Below are positions 1-14,000 of a stretch of DNA of 64,000 bases, one piece after another (positions within the stretch are counted from its first letter, which is position 1; each line of letters begins with the position of its first letter). Location: assembly GCA_964036045.1 (NCBI GenBank), contig OZ038378.1, positions 172,910,946 through 172,974,945 of the forward strand, in the 5' to 3' direction. Position numbers and translations under genes: made by a program. Below the pieces are notes generated by a model. It saw nothing but the letters and a program-made list of their open reading frames with translations, was not told the DNA's origin and made no database searches. The DNA comes from Eutreptiella sp. 'Long Island Sound 2002' (lineage: Eukaryota; Euglenozoa; Euglenophyceae; Eutreptiales; Eutreptiaceae).

Positions 1-139
1 CAGTGTGTGTATGGTGGTTGCTAAGCAGCCAGGGTCCTCAGTCTTCTTTTTGTTTGCTAAACATTGCATCCTTTTTGGTAGTAGGCGGTTGGGTGACAGC
101 AGTTCCAGGCCAACCGGCGTTTTAACTGATAATCCCGAA

Positions 140-936
140 TCAGTCATGTGGTTACAGCCGTGCGGGAAAATGAGGTGCTTTTCTTACCATGTGTGCGTAA
201 CCGTGTGGGAGGTTGAGCTGCGAGCGTGCGCAATCATGCGGCACGTTGTGCGCAACCGTGCCCAACTGTGCGCAACCGTGCCCAACTGTGCGCAACTGTG
301 CGTGAATTTTTTTTTTGACTAGAAATGTGCTGCTGGTTCAACCCTCTCAAACTCCAGTTCCAGTGGTGAATGTTGTGATTCGGCATGTTCAAGTTCTGAT
401 GAGGAACACAAAATACCAGAGCCCAATTTACGAGATGTACCCGAATCATATGTTGAAGACGAAGTGGAGGAGGAGGAATGTGTTGGGGCCCCAAAGGAGG
501 ATTTGTTGTTTTGGTTGGCCAAGTATAAGCCACAATTGGCTGTTTATGAAGCCCGATTACGGCATGATGGCTGGGATACATAGCAGTCATTGAGACTTAT
601 GACTGCCAACGATATGGCTGATTTGAACGTCCTTCCGGGACCTTGTTGTTTACTGGTGGATACTTTGAAGGATTTGTAGTATGGCGCTTGGCCTGGTGGG
701 GCGCTAACATAGTGATTTTAGCCTGGAAATGACCAGGGGTCTTGTGCTCTTCAACATAAATACTCCCAGCGCCAACATTCTGGGATGTTCCCATTTCAGG
801 TACACAATTGCACCCAACTGTGCGCAAGTGTGCGTAACTGTTCGAGGCAATGCAGTGCACGCGTGCGCAACCGTGTGCCCACGTCGTGCGCAACCGTGCG
901 TACCCGTGCGCAAACGGTTGTAGCCACATGTCTGAT
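140..936. mobile_element. Small element remnant with imperfect terminal inverted repeats
   Basis: Positions 140-162 and 914-936 are inverted copies of a 23-nt motif (core CATGTGG.TACA.CCGT) with about 20 of 23 matches. Inside each end lies a block of degenerate GTGCGCAAC-type repeats (about 190-305 and 810-915), which resemble subterminal repeats of a DNA transposon. Between them is the broken SAM-like ORF. No target-site duplication was identified and the true ends may lie further out. The superfamily is unknown. Confidence 0.4.
323..679 (+). pseudogene. SAM-like domain ORF broken by an in-frame TAG
   Basis: The plus frame beginning at 323 follows a T-rich stretch ending in TAG, a plausible splice acceptor. 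It reads through a Ser/Cys-rich and then very acidic segment (EDEVEEEE) into a helical region around WLAKYKPQLAVYEARL, then stops at TAG (583-585). The same frame continues directly with QSLRLMTANDMADLNV and a CLLVDTL segment up to a second TAG near 679. The two halves together resemble a sterile-alpha-motif fold, with its usual L..LT..DL..L pattern. One stop in the middle of the fold suggests decay, with Leu TTG to TAG the simplest route. It probably belonged to the surrounding element. Assignment to SAM is by pattern only. Confidence 0.4.
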
Positions 937-945
937 CGTGATTGC

Positions 946-1832
946 AAACCGCTGATTGCAGTGATGTAAATGGCGGTCGCTGGCGGCTGTCTTTTGTCAC
1001 GGTATCGCTCGTTCAGTGGTCGCTGTCTGATAGCTGCGGTCAAAAATTTTGTTAAGGGAAGGAAATTTGTTTCTCTTTCGGTAGGGGCAGCCTGAGTTTT
1101 CACGTGGCAGGTCTGCTAACTGATAACAGCAGATGTCAACCGTGTGCAGGCGCTGAACGGTTCGTAGATGGTGGTCAGCGGGCAATCAGCAGCTTGTTGC
1201 TGGTCGGGTGGCGTTGTCTTGAGGATTCGGTGGGATGGAGTCCAGCTGTCCGCCCCCCCCCTACCCTACCCCTTAAGAACAACCTTGGGTCACCTTCGGT
1301 CTGTACCCTGGGTTCTGCACGGGGACGGTCATTTTGCTCCCGGCGCCCCACCCCCCCCTTTCCAGTCTACTCCCGCCCCAGTTGTAGTGGAGATTCTTGG
1401 ACTGATCAATGACTGCAGGTGAAGCCTGCCAGTACCGGCCGTGCAGTGGATGCCAGGGGGCAGTGTGCTGCAATGAGCTTTCCTTTCTCACCCACAAACC
1501 TGCATCACCAACCCCCCCGCCCCCCAAAGTGAGTGCAGGTTGGGTGTTTGCCCTGTCTGTCACGTTGATTTTGGAGGTTCAACCAGGAACCAGGTCTGAA
1601 TTGGAGATGCACTCTTTTCAGATTTGGGAGTGCATTGCCTCATTTGCATTTCATTCTGCACCTGTTTCTGTTGGTCATTTCATCCCCAGTATCCCCAATA
1701 AAGCAAGTCTCAGCCCCTTCCCCACCCCCTTCCAGGACCTCGAGGTCACACGAAGACATGCCATTGGACACCGGCTGTGATCAACCAGCCTGCGTGGAAT
1801 CCCCTCTCATCTTTTCTTCCCTTGATCCATAG
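946..1832. other. No gene recognised upstream of the first IQ exon
   Basis: This stretch has C-rich runs at 1250-1275, 1345-1360 and 1510-1525 and a pyrimidine-rich 3' end (about 1800-1832) ending in CATAG, which serves as the acceptor of the first IQ exon. Overlapping ORFs on both strands show no domain. The first exon enters in phase 2, so at least one more coding exon should lie upstream, here unrecognised or outside the window. Confidence 0.5.
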
Positions 1833-2097
1833 GCACACGTCTTGGACCGCGCCCCACCGGCGCAAGCGCACAGTCCAGCAGCAGGTCCAGGAGGAGGAGA
1901 TGCGACGTGCGCAACTCAACCGGCTGGCAGAGCAAGCGTGTGCCACGGAATGGGAGGCGCAGACTCGCCTGCGAAATGTGAACCAGGCCCGGAACCGGGC
2001 GGCCCTGGTCGTGCAGACAGCGTATCGCATCTACGCGTCCCGCTTGTCGGCGGAGGCGCGCATGGACCGCGCAAGGTCAATGGGGACGAGGATGAAG
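1833..2097 (+). CDS. IQ-protein exon (first recognised)
   Basis: The acceptor CATAG ends at 1832 after a pyrimidine tract. The donor AAG|GTCATG follows 2097 and gives the phase 0 required by the next exon; the nearer AAG|GTCAAT at 2075 would break phase. It encodes a charged helical stretch rich in Gln, Glu and Arg, then an IQ-like motif VVQTAYRIYASRL. Entry phase 2 implies a missing upstream exon. Confidence 0.65.
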
Positions 2098-5000
2098 GTC
2101 ATGCGCTCCTCTCTACACGCTACACACTCCACGGCTACATCACTCTACATCATTTTACATCAGTCTACATCAGTCTACATCAGTGTACATCACTCCACAC
2201 AGAAGTGCATGCCTGTACACGCCACACACTCTACACACTACATCACTCTACACTACATCACTCTACATCATGCTACATAATTGTACATCGCTCCATATCA
2301 CTCCACATGGATATACATGACTCTACATGATACACAATCTGCACGCTACATCACTCTACGTCACTCTACGTCACTCTACATCACCCTACATCACTCTACA
2401 TCAGGCTACATCACTCTACATGCCTGAACACGGATTTTCATGACTCTACACTCTACACGCTGCACACTCTGCACACGCTGCACGCTATAACACGCTACAT
2501 CACTGTAAATCACGCTACATCACTCTGCATCACTCTACATCATCGTGCATCACTCTACATCACTCTACAACACGAGGCATGGATGTACATGACTCTACAC
2601 GGTACACACTCTCCACGCTACATTATTCTACATCACTCTATGTTACTCTACATCACTCTGCATCACCCTACATGGGGGCTGTTGGGTCTGGAATCTGAAC
2701 AGGCGGCCCCCTGTGAACACTCATATGTGCGTATGTACCTGTATCTACACATATGTGTGCGCAATGTTTTCAGCTGCGTCATGCTGTAGTCTTTGGGGGC
2801 AGTGGGATTCAATCCCTGGGCGATGAAGCATTGGATACATAGCTCAACATACGCCACCGTGGCATCAGCATATGATCATCGCTCAACGTGCTCAGAAATC
2901 AACAAACGCCAACAGTGCTACAGATATCTCTCGGGGGTCCGTCATGATGTGCCAACGCGGAGCAAATGGGCACTTTTTTAGTTCTTTTTTGGCACATTTC
3001 GTCCCTTTACCAAAAAATGTTGTCCCCTGTCCCGATCGTAGCCACTCTCCGTGACGCGATCTTGAGCAGCTTGAAATGGTGGCTCATGGCGGTTGTTACT
3101 TTTTCGTTGTGGATCAGAGGTGCATCATGGGTTCAGGGGTTTCCTTGAGGGTAGTAAGGTGGGGACCCAGGTTGGTTGATCAGCACTAGTGTTGGGGCCA
3201 GGCTGGTGGGGAAAGGACCCTCCAGAATGCTCACGAGCACTTTCCAGTGTACATGCAGATTCAGCGTCTGGCACCGTGCACTACACCCACCCATACACAC
3301 AGGGACGCACCCCTGGCCTGCACCGTGGGCCTCACCAATGGGGAGCGACCCGACCCGAGGACGCCAGTGTGGCCATACAGGCTCAACCGGGAGACCTGGT
3401 AAAAATGGTGAAACCCCACCCACCCATACACAGACACACGCGCACACACACACACACACACGACTCGCATACTGTGCCATGCTGAGCACGCAATCTGCAC
3501 GTCGTGTGTGCTGCATAATGCCTGTTCAGGGCATTATGGGACTGTTGCACAGGTATCAAAAGCGGCTTGTCGTGGTCCAACAGTACCTTTTTTGGTATCC
3601 TTGTTGGTCGTTGAGATGATTTGGAAAAGTGCCTGTCTTTGACCCATTTTCGGCCCTGAAATGCAACACTTTTAAAGCATTTTGAAAATGTGCTGGCTGC
3701 ACACTGGCCGACAATGGGTCTCCATCGTTCAAAAACAACGTTTTTCCTTCAGCTCGGTGACCCCAGCCATCGCTGTCAACCACCGACCGCAATCAATTAC
3801 GCCAAAGGCAGGTGACGGCTGTTGGCGGGGGGGTGCGTGGCAGGGTCCTTCGCACTGGAAAAAAACCGTCGTGGTTGTACAACGGTCCCCTGAGGAGGGC
3901 CTGCGGGGAAGCATGTGACATTCGCGACGCACCGCACAAGGCAAAACTGGCTACATACCGATAGAGAACGCAGGTAGACCAGCAACACAGGCAAACGCCG
4001 ATAGACAGGCATTACGTCCCGAACCCCCCAACTCTTTCATCCCCGGCTTTGGAATCGAGCGGGGGGGGGGGGGGGGGGTTGATCCAAGGATGGATCCAAA
4101 AATGGCCCGAAAAATGCTTCCTTCTCTCATTTTTCTGTGCGACGGGGGGCTGTCGGTGCACCGAGTACACCGGTCCTGCAGCCCTGCACCCCTCACCACC
4201 CTCAATCTGCAGGCGGTAAAGAAGGTCCAGGCCTGCATTCGCGCCTGGCTGAAGCGCACAGAGCCGTCTCGAAAGCTGCTGGCGGGCCTGTCGAAGCCGC
4301 GGAGCACCCGGAAAGTGTTCCCCGCAGTTGCCTGCGTTCAACGGGCGTGGAGGGTCTACTCGGCCAAGAAGGAGATTGAAATGAGGTATACGAAGGAGCT
4401 GCGGACAAATGTTGGGCATGGCCCGAGGGGAGGGTGGCGCCATCTCGTATCGCCGCGGATAGTTGCCGAGTGCCCCCGCTCTTCATCCCCTTGAAAGCAG
4501 CAGAATAGAAGGCAAAACAACACGAGAACAAAAGCAACTGATGTCACCGATGTGCTTTTGAATCGAGGGCTCTGTGAGACGAGGACCGCGTGCGATAACA
4601 GGTCACACACACCTCGAGCTGCACCCGGTCGACAATACGGAAATCGCCGTAGCCCAGTGGCCCTCACCCCCACAGGCCGACGGGGGATTCCGCACCAGCC
4701 GAAGGAATGGAATATTCCCTGAGCCCCAATAAAGGAAGCCGCATGCCTCAGTGAGGGCGGGGGGCGCTGCGGCCCAGCTCATACCGAGGCCGAACTCCAC
4801 CCCCCGACGGGGTAAGCAAATGTCTGCTCTCCCGCACCGCTCATGCAACTGTCGGGAAATTGAACCACCCGCCCTTCAGCTGTCGGGTGCTGGCGGAGTT
4901 GCGTCGGGTGCTGGTGGAGTTGCGTCGGGTGCCCGCGGGGACAGGGCGCTGAGTTCCCCGCGGCCTCCTCCGCCACCTGCTGCAACGCAGTCCAGGCCCT

Positions 5001-8000
5001 CAGCCCCGGTCCCAGCCCGCCGCCCAGTCCCAGTGCCAAGTGCCGGCCTTGTCCCCATCCTGCCCTTTCGCACTCTGCCCCGCGTGTCGCAGGCGCCTGA
5101 ACTTCCGGAAGGGGTGGGAGATCAAGGAGGCCCGAGAGCGGTTGAGGCTGAGGGCCATCACAATTCAGAAGTACTGGAAGGGGTGCAAAGCCCGGGAGGT
5201 TTGTGGCAGGGGCAGGAATGCCGGGGCTGGTGGGGCAGGGGGGGCTGCCAAATGGCCGACAGCAGACACGCAGCGGGGAGGCTGGGGAGGTGTAGAGGAA
5301 GCGTGAAGCAGGGGAAAGGGGCCAGCGGCAGAGGAGAGACTACGGCTGTCCGTGCTGACGGGTCGGTCAACCTCTCGAATCCGCGAGAACCCACGGGGCT
5401 TTGGCCCGCTGTGTCGGCTGGCGGGTGCGTGTCGGGTGCTGTCGCTGGGTGCTGTCGGGTACGTGTTGGATTTTGTCGAGTGTGTGTTGGTGTCGGGTAC
5501 GACGGTTACCAGCCAACTGCTCGCGGTTGCCGGCTAACCGCCATCATTCAAGAGCACCCAAAAGCTCCCGGCCTTGATGCATTTGCTGTTGGAGCATAGC
5601 GAATGACGTTTTGGTTACCTGATCAGGACAGCCCTGACACATCCTGCAGCCGCGCCTCTTGTTTTGTCACAGTTCACAAAGACGGTGCGCAAAGTCAGGC
5701 ACACGCAGGCTGTCGCCAAGCTGCAGGCTGTATGGAGATACATGGGCCCACTATTCAAGTGGTTACGGATGACAGAGGAGCACCGTGCGCTGCGCACGCG
5801 GTGTGCCACTCTCATTCAGAGTGGCTGGCGCCGCTACAGCACGCGGTTGAACTACCGTGTGTTGAGGTGTGGCTCTTGCGTCGTGTGCTCTGCGGACGTG
5901 CGCATTGCTGCCCAGTGGTCGTTGATGTTCGGGGTTGGGACAACACGTTATCAGGAGAACGGTGGTCTTGGGGGGAAACGTGCACGCGGTGCGCATAGTA
6001 GGTGCGCGTATTCATACTTGCATTCAAAGGCACACTTCTTTGTCGTCAACATAATACCTCCAGGGAACTAGAAAGATGGTGCAAAGGTGTATGACCTGTA
6101 CGAGTTGTGTGGAGTACCCTGCTCTGCCCTTTCTTGTCATTTGTGTGTGAGCATTCATCTGTTGCTTTGTACTGCAGCTCTGATGTGCTTCCCTCATTTC
6201 TTGTCATGCCCCCTCACCCTGAAAAACTGCCAAAAAATGCGTAAAACAGGTACTCTAAAGAAGCACGCGGTGCAACACGCGGTGCAACACGCGGTACACG
6301 TGGTGCGCATGTTTTCCCCTTGTGCGTCTGTGGCTGCCATTCAGGCTGCTGGGCAACAGCACCTACTGTTGCTTTGACAAGTGGGGTACTTGTAAAAGGT
6401 CAAATAGGACATGGTTCCGAAATTTGCGGAAACAACGGGGGGAAAGGCCTTGCTTTGATTTTGCACCTCTTCTTCAGCATCTTCGTCCACATCCTCCTCG
6501 TCCTCTTCACCCTCGGTTTGGTCTTCATCATCTTCCTCCACATATTCTTCCTCCATGAGTCTATTGATGGAGACGGTTTTCGCTTGCACCGTGCATTTTG
6601 ACTTGTTGGGGGAAGGCACACCAACCAGGCGCTCGGGACTAAAATTCAAATTAGCCGCCGGCGGTACCGCTGCCGACAGTCGGAGCCGGCCGCAACAAGT
6701 CTCCGACATGCGTGGCGAAAACTACTTTGATTGTTTGGTAGTGATGCAAATGATTCGCTCGTGCCAAAATTGTTTTATGTAGAACACAAAGCCACATGCC
6801 CCCCCTCCCCCCCTGGCAAGTCACGCATTGGTGAGCTGGAGCCCATGGCCTTGTGTGACATTCACGTTGCTGGTTGTGGCGAGCACCTCCCAGCCTGGGG
6901 TCTTCGTGATGACCGCATACCAGGCACTGATCAGGCGGTCAGGGGAGGACGCCATGGCCAGAAGTTGCATTCTGGATTCCCACCCAGGCAGGTGGATGCC
7001 CGCAGTAGTGCGGATGCCTGCTTGTCATAGCAGAAGGTTCAAGGGCGAGAGGCCAATAGGCGCCGCCACAGGCTAACAGCGCCAACTACCAAGGCCTTGT
7101 GCCAACCCCCCCCCCTCCCCGGGGTGAGCAGCCAACCCCCTGCACCACCAAGCATCGGCCGTCTACTGCCTGCTTGCACGCCTTCACGAAACACAAGCAA
7201 GTGCGTGAAACCGGAGGTACGAAACGCCCCTTTTCGTGCCTCTGTCCGTCGGGAAAGTGCGAGGCTATACGAGGCTGCTCGATGCACCCCTTCCTTTCTG
7301 GTACGACTGGTGAGGCCATCCCTTTCTGCCCCATCCTGTCCCAGCCTTGCGGGACCGATTTGGTTTGTGCTCGGCAGGCAAGGTCCAGAAAACAAACGTA
7401 GGACAGGAGCACCCTCCCGTCAACCACTGCAACCACCACAAGAGGGCCTCCAGCAACAATGGGATGCCCTCTCGGCAGACTCCCGGTATAGTGGGAGGAC
7501 TACGGGCCGCTGTCCTGGTACAGCAGGACGCTGTCCCCGGACAGCGGGAGGCTCTCACAGTGCAATGGGTGGCCTCCAGGTGCGAGACTGGGGTTTTGTT
7601 TCAAAGGGGTCTACCCCCCCTTTTTTTCCAAAGCCCCAGATTTATTGCGCTTTTTTTTGTTGGAGTCCCCCCTTTTCAGCGCTCTCAAAATTTGGTACTC
7701 CTGCTGTGTGTTTAGGTTGAAGAAGAAGATTGATGATATGCGGCAGTTTGAGCACCAAGCAGCCATTAAGATCCAGACCTACTACCGCATGCACAGGGCC
7801 AAGCCTGTCATTGCCCTCAAGTGGGAAGCCAGGTGATGTTCCTGCAAGGCTGATCATGAAGATCGGCATCTTTTCATGCTTTTGCGTTTCCTGGTTTATG
7901 TTGCATGTCCTTTGACGCCTCTCCATTTAATGCACCCCACACAAAGTGACGCATCCCTGAAACGCAAGTCACGGGATGTGAAGGCCGCAGAGTGGGCCGA

Positions 8001-11000
8001 GTCGCATTTTCCATACCTGGTTCTGCTAGAGCACGATTTGAGGGGGGTCGAGGAGTTCTGTGCATGCTTTGCAGAACCGCAGGGTTATCCGTCCTCGCAG
8101 CGTTGTCATACCAAGCGACAGAGATTAGATACCACCCCATGGGCTGTGTTGAACCACCTGAAGACATAATAATGAAGATGGAGATGTGGCGACTGCTCAA
8201 CACCTGGCGTGTTTCGCACCCCCTTTTGGTCCCAGTAGGGACGTGGCCAACAGGTCAGGCGCCGGAAATTTTAGTGCCCCATTTGAAGGGGTTGGTAAAA
8301 CCGGTCACCCCATGTGTTTATCCTCAAAATGCCGAGATTTTTTTGACAATTTTCTGTGGGCCCCCCAACTGGCAGGGGTTATGTCACCATTTCTGATGTC
8401 ATCCCCCTGTTGGGGACCCCCGAGAAGGCAGGGGTTATGTCGGTTATGTTGGCAAGGAGGCAGAGTGGAAACCTCCGTTGTTGTATGCTAACCCCTTAGG
8501 CCACCGCGCCCCTGCCACTTTGTTCATAGCAAGGTTTATGAAGGCATCACGTCGCTATGAGATGAACAACAAGGTTTCCTTGGGGGTGAGTGGACCGGGA
8601 GGTGGCTGCACAGGGTGTGTGGGTCCAAATATTCCCTGGACACTATGGCGGCTGGAAGAAGGGGGTGGTTTTTGGTCCATCCCCCCCCCCCCCTCTTCCA
8701 GGGGCCAAAATGATTAAGGGGTGTTGGGGTCAACGACTGCCCCTGGGCGCCCCCCATGACGTCAGCCTCCAAAGAAGGAGATCTGGCGATGGCTGCCACC
8801 CAAGTTATCATGTCACACCCCCGCAGGGGCTGACTCCACGGGTCCTAGGACGCCAACTACCCCCCCACCCCCCTCCCCCCCCGGCGAGAGTTGGTGTCCA
8901 AACCCGAGGAGTCGGCCCGAGGAGGGGTCACACCACTGTTTACATGGGCACACATTCAATGACGGCCTCCAATCCCTCTCGAAGGCCAGTCGCCACCACG
9001 TACCATACAACATGCAAACCAGCGCCTTCTGCCTGGGCTATCTGCCTCCTGTCGTCAGCAATCTGGGAAGAAACGGGAGTACCAGAAACTCGCTGTGCGA
9101 GGCGCGCTGGGCACATGATCAGTCCTCAGCACTCGCCAAGGGGCTTTCTAAGTTCTGCCTGCTCTGCGGACCCCCATGCGGTTCGTGTTCGTGCATTTAA
9201 ACCTGAAAGATAGCACCAATGAAGGGCCCATATGGGGAACATTTGCCCGACGGGCGCCCAGTGCTGTTTGGCAAATGTCCCAGTTGCTGAATCGGGGCGC
9301 ACCTGTGACGCCTGGGTCAGGTGCGGCCGGGCAGCAGTTTGCGGTTGCCTGGCGTAGCCGGCGGAGCGTCAACGGATTGATTCAGCACTGGCTAGATCGC
9401 CTCCGCCAGATTTCGGCCGACCCGCAGGACATCAAATTGTGCGCTGTACCACCAATGCACGTTGGTGAGAGGTGAGAGTCCCAATCTTGCTCTCAATGAC
9501 GGGCACAGTGACAGTACAGACTGTCATTTTTGTGCTGTACCACAAAAAGATATAATACACGATGCCATGTAGCTGCACCCGCCGTTATGCCGTCAAGCCC
9601 CCCACGCCCCTTCTCTGGGCAGTGGTGACTTCCGATTACACATCCTCGCAACGAAAACCTCAAGAGTCTTTTTAGGTGTCGTCTGTCATGTACTGTGCCC
9701 GCCCCTGCACCATTCCCCATTCAATGCCTGTTCACTGGTATGCGGGCCTCTGGTTTGCGCATGCACCACAGCGGCCTGCTGTCTACTCAGGGAACGGGAG
9801 GAAACTGCGCGCTGGAAGGCTGAGCTGGCCCGGGCCCAGGCCGAGATAGAGCGGCAAGAAGCTGAGAGGAAAAGACTGGCCATTAAGAAGGAGGAGGAGG
9901 ACGCGGAGATCCGCCGCGAGAAGCTGAAGTATTATGAAGCGCAGAAGGACGACGCAAGGTATGTGCAGCGCCGGGCGCTGCTGCTGCGCTGGCCGTGGCA
10001 TGCCGCAACAGTCGTTGCTGAGATGATCAATGGCGGGCGGAGCAGCATTGATGGGGTTTCCGTCTCGTTTGCCATGCCCATGCCCAGACCACTCAACCTT
10101 TGCAGGGGCTGAGATGTGGTGGCCAGGGAGGGAGTGGTCCAGTGTTTGTGGGGGGGGGGGGTCAGGAGCAGACTTTCCACTAGCATCCGGCAAAATTTTT
10201 CTTTGCATCCGGCGGCATCTGGCAGAGGGCTCACATCCGGCAGCATCCGGCAAACGAAATGTGCATTATACTGACCTGTGCGAATAACGTCTTTCTTCCC
10301 CTTGTGCTTTTTCTTGCACCTCACCACGCCCCCCCCCCCCCCTGTTTTTGTGGTGATGATGTGGTATGGATAGGGCCCCAAGCCAGTACCTGTTCGGAGG
10401 TGCCTGGCATTTTGACATAGGTTGCATCTGGCGGCATCCGGTAAAACGGAAGGCTTACATCCGGCGGCATCCGGCATGCCGGATCCTGATGGAAAGTCGG
10501 TCAGGAGGGGCTGCCCCTGCAAATAAAGCCATACGGTTGGGGGGGCAAGCTCACATGCTGTCCGCAGGCCCTTGATGGGGGGTGGGGGCCTCTGTATCGA
10601 CCCTCTAACACGAGGGAACGGTGGCAGACCACCATCTTTGCCGGAACCCAAGAAGAGCAAACCCCTGCGGACCAGGTGTACCGTCAAAAGCCCCCGCGCG
10701 GCACCGCTCAGCCGCCACCACCAACAGTGCAGAGGGCTCCCTCCAACAAACGCCACTCAAGGTGGTGCACCGCGATGGTGGCTCCCCCGCTCCCCCAGTG
10801 CGAGGCAAGGTACGGGGCAGATGCAAGGAAATGGACCACACCTCAATTTTTTCATCCGGAGGCAACCGAAGGAGGGCCCCAAGGCACTCCGCGATGGCAT
10901 GCCGTGCAGAGGGCGGGTTGCCCTGTTCTTTTGACTCATCCGGTGCTGCAGGGCCGTGTTCATGGCGATCTTCGATGCGGAAGGCGAGAAAGTGCGCAAG

Positions 11001-14000
11001 CTCGCGTCGCACTCCAACACGTCGGACTACCGCCGGATGCGAGAGGCCGAGATCAAGAGCCGCACGCCCGCGCAGGAGCTGGCTGTGCAGTACAAGGCCG
11101 CGCTGAAGTTGCAGAGGTCGTCGTCTTTTGCGCAGTGCCCCCGCGTTCCGTATCACGGTGGTGTCATGAGGGGCCAAAGCCTCCGCGAAGGCCCTTAACC
11201 CACGGACGCCCAGTGCCGTTGCACTGACGGCAGTGCACAGATGGCAGTCCCCTTCCCGAGGCCACGCTGCGTCACGCTGTTCGCGCGTTCTCTTTGGTAC
11301 AGCGCCGGTGGTCCGCAATGTCACGAACTACGCCCTCCACCACCGGGCCACTGCTTGGGGACGATAGTACCTTCCCCCGGGGCATTGGGGGGGTGCACCA
11401 GATGCCCGTTGTGTTCCTGAATCCCTGGAAAACGGGGCCTCAGTGTTCTGGCCCCCTTTTCCCCGGGGGACACTCCTGCTGATGTGGTCGGGTGCATGGC
11501 TCGGCCTTGGTTGACCAGGCCGCGGAGGACCTCGTTTCATGTTCATGGCCCTCATACATTGCCACAACTCCATCCGCTGTTTCTGCGCCGTTCCTCCAAC
11601 CTGTTGCGCTGTTGGGAATGCGCTGTCCAGTGCCAAGTTTCAGAGGCAGGGCAAAGGGCGCGCAGGGGGAAGGGGGGCTGACTGGACCGAACGTCCCGCA
11701 CTTTGGGCCCACAGGTTTGCGAGAAACACCGGCCGGGCTGGCGCTTGGCGAGGCCCAAGGGGTGGAACGGACCCAAATGCCGCCAACACGGATCAGAGTG
11801 CAGACCCTCCAGCTGCAAGGATTGAAGCAGTATGTAGCCTGCTTGCACTGTCTTGCTGTCGGACACAGTATGCATCAGATATTTTCTCTCCCTGCAGACC
11901 CCTGGCTTCCTCCCCGGTGATGCATTAAGGCACTGGGATATCACCGCAGGTGAGAACAGCCAACTTTTCTTTGCCAAGAATCCAGTTTTCCCTTGCAAGT
12001 GCCCATTGTTTCGTGCCGGTCTTTATCATGGTGGGATCTATTGGTAGCGGTGATCCCTTCTTGACCATCTCAGCCTCCCGCATCTCGGCCTTTTAAACCA
12101 AGAACTCTTCATGCTCTGCCGAGCTGTAAACTCTGCGTGGGGAGGGGGAGCCCCCCCCCTTTCCTCCCTCCCTCCCTGCCGACCTCACGGCGGCTGCAGA
12201 TGCTGTCCAGGGATTGGGAGGTTTGGACCCATTTTTCTAGTTTTGTCTAGCCTAGTCTCAAAGGGTACTTCAAGGTTCCCACAAAAGCATTTTGCCCTTC
12301 TCCCTCCCTCCCTCTCTCCTCCTCCCTCTCCCTTACTCAACCCGTCCCCCCCCCCCCCTTTCCCACCCTCCCTCGCTCCCTCACACACTCACTCACTCAG
12401 CATCAAGAATTCCTTCACTCACTCCTCCCCCTCACCCCAACTTCTATCACCATTAAGTCACATGAATCACAGACGATTTTAATCCTTTTTATTCCAGCTG
12501 CCTCAGAATCCCGACACATTAGCATGGTGTATCAGCAATGTTGGCAAAAGGCAGCCACCAATAGGGGGGTTGGGGGGTTGCTCCCTCCCTCCTTCCCTCC
12601 CTCCCCTCCTTCCTTTGCTCACTCCTTCAGCATCCCCCCAACATGGAAGCGTGTGTGTCTTGAGGTTAACCAGGTCTGCCATAGAGAATAAAGATGCATT
12701 TTTGCCTTACTGTGGAGCGTATTGCCTCTGGTTTGCATATCTGTTTTCTAATTAGGTCTCACCCCGTGCAATATGGAAGCGTCATGTTTGCAGGTTGACA
12801 CCATGGAATGTTTTGATCGCCCCCCAACAGCTGCCCTCTGTGGTTCCATCGGGTTGTTTGTGGTCCCTTGGGTTGTGTGCCTCCAGTTGACCAGTCTTTT
12901 TTGCAGCAAAAGCACCAGGTGTTGCTGAGAGCCCAGCGTGATATTTGTGTTTCACCTGCACGGCCCAATTCATTCTTTGCATTTTCTGGTGCATAGTCAA
13001 AACCACCGTTTTGTGGAACTGCAACTTCATCTGCTGTAGCACAGTCCTCTGCTGCTAGATCTTCTGCCGCACAGTCTAGCAGAGTGTGCAGGTGTACACA
13101 TGTCAGTGACTGAACTGGAACCCAGCACAACACAGTCTGATGGTCAGAGCAAAGCTGTGAAGCCTTGCCGGCCTGAGATGGTGACAAAAACGCGTGTTTG
13201 CTGAAAACTTCAGTCACAGCCAGGGCCGAGAAATGTGGAAAGTATGGTGTTGATAGTAACGATAGTGCGCTGTATTGTTTCCTGGTTTGATGAAAAGATG
13301 GACCAGGCAAGTGCACCAAAGTCATGAAAGCAGGCGGGATACGTGTAATCCAGTTGGTTTTCATGTTTGCAATCCCATGCACAGGATAGGGCTTGGTTTT
13401 TCTTGACAAAACAGAATTCTTGGGGTTGGCTACATTCTAGGGTGCATACCACTGAGGTACTCACCATCTCTGACAAAATGCAGGTGAGCTGTGGTATACA
13501 GACCAGTGGGCCAACCCCCCCCGCAAAAAAATTTCCACAACCAGTGGGTTTTCAAATGCCCCAGTTGCACAACAACGTGAAAAAGCGTGTTTTTGAGGGC
13601 TGTGACTGACCACTAGGCCAAGTGCAGACAAGGGGTGAGCTGTTGGGGTAAAAAGGTGCTTGCCAATGTTTCCCACTAATGTATGTTGGGAATTTCTTCG
13701 CCGCTTTTGGGGGAGTGGTTGAGGGAAGTGGGGAGGGGGCGGAGTGAGCAAAGCAGGGAGGAAGCAAGGGAGAGGGGGTGGAGGGAAGGAAGGAGGGAGT
13801 GAGGGAGGAGAGGATTGGATTGGATTGGAGTATGGCCATACAATATCGGCGATATCTCACGCCTCACGTCTGGACGGCAGGAGCCGTCGACGCCGGGGCC
13901 CGGCCCGTCACCCTCGGGCGGGGCCTCCTGCGGTTGTGTGGTGGGCCATTGCCCGCTCTGCTGTTGCTTCTGCTACTCCTATGTTTGGATGTGTGTGACG

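Noticed and set aside
3176-3619. ORFs over the CA repeat near 3.4 kb
   Set aside because: Thr-His and Val-Cys runs come from the dinucleotide repeat; no domain.
8478-8717. IQ exon starting at 8,500 with ATLFIARFMKASRRY
   Set aside because: It would enter in phase 1, which the preceding exon (phase 2) does not allow, and its first 20 bases belong to a dispersed repeat. The acceptor at 8,533 fits both neighbours.
9932-10756. 274-codon minus-strand ORF with recurring PDAAGC
   Set aside because: The repeating peptide comes from CATCCGGC direct repeats; there is no domain, and it overlaps a well-supported intron.
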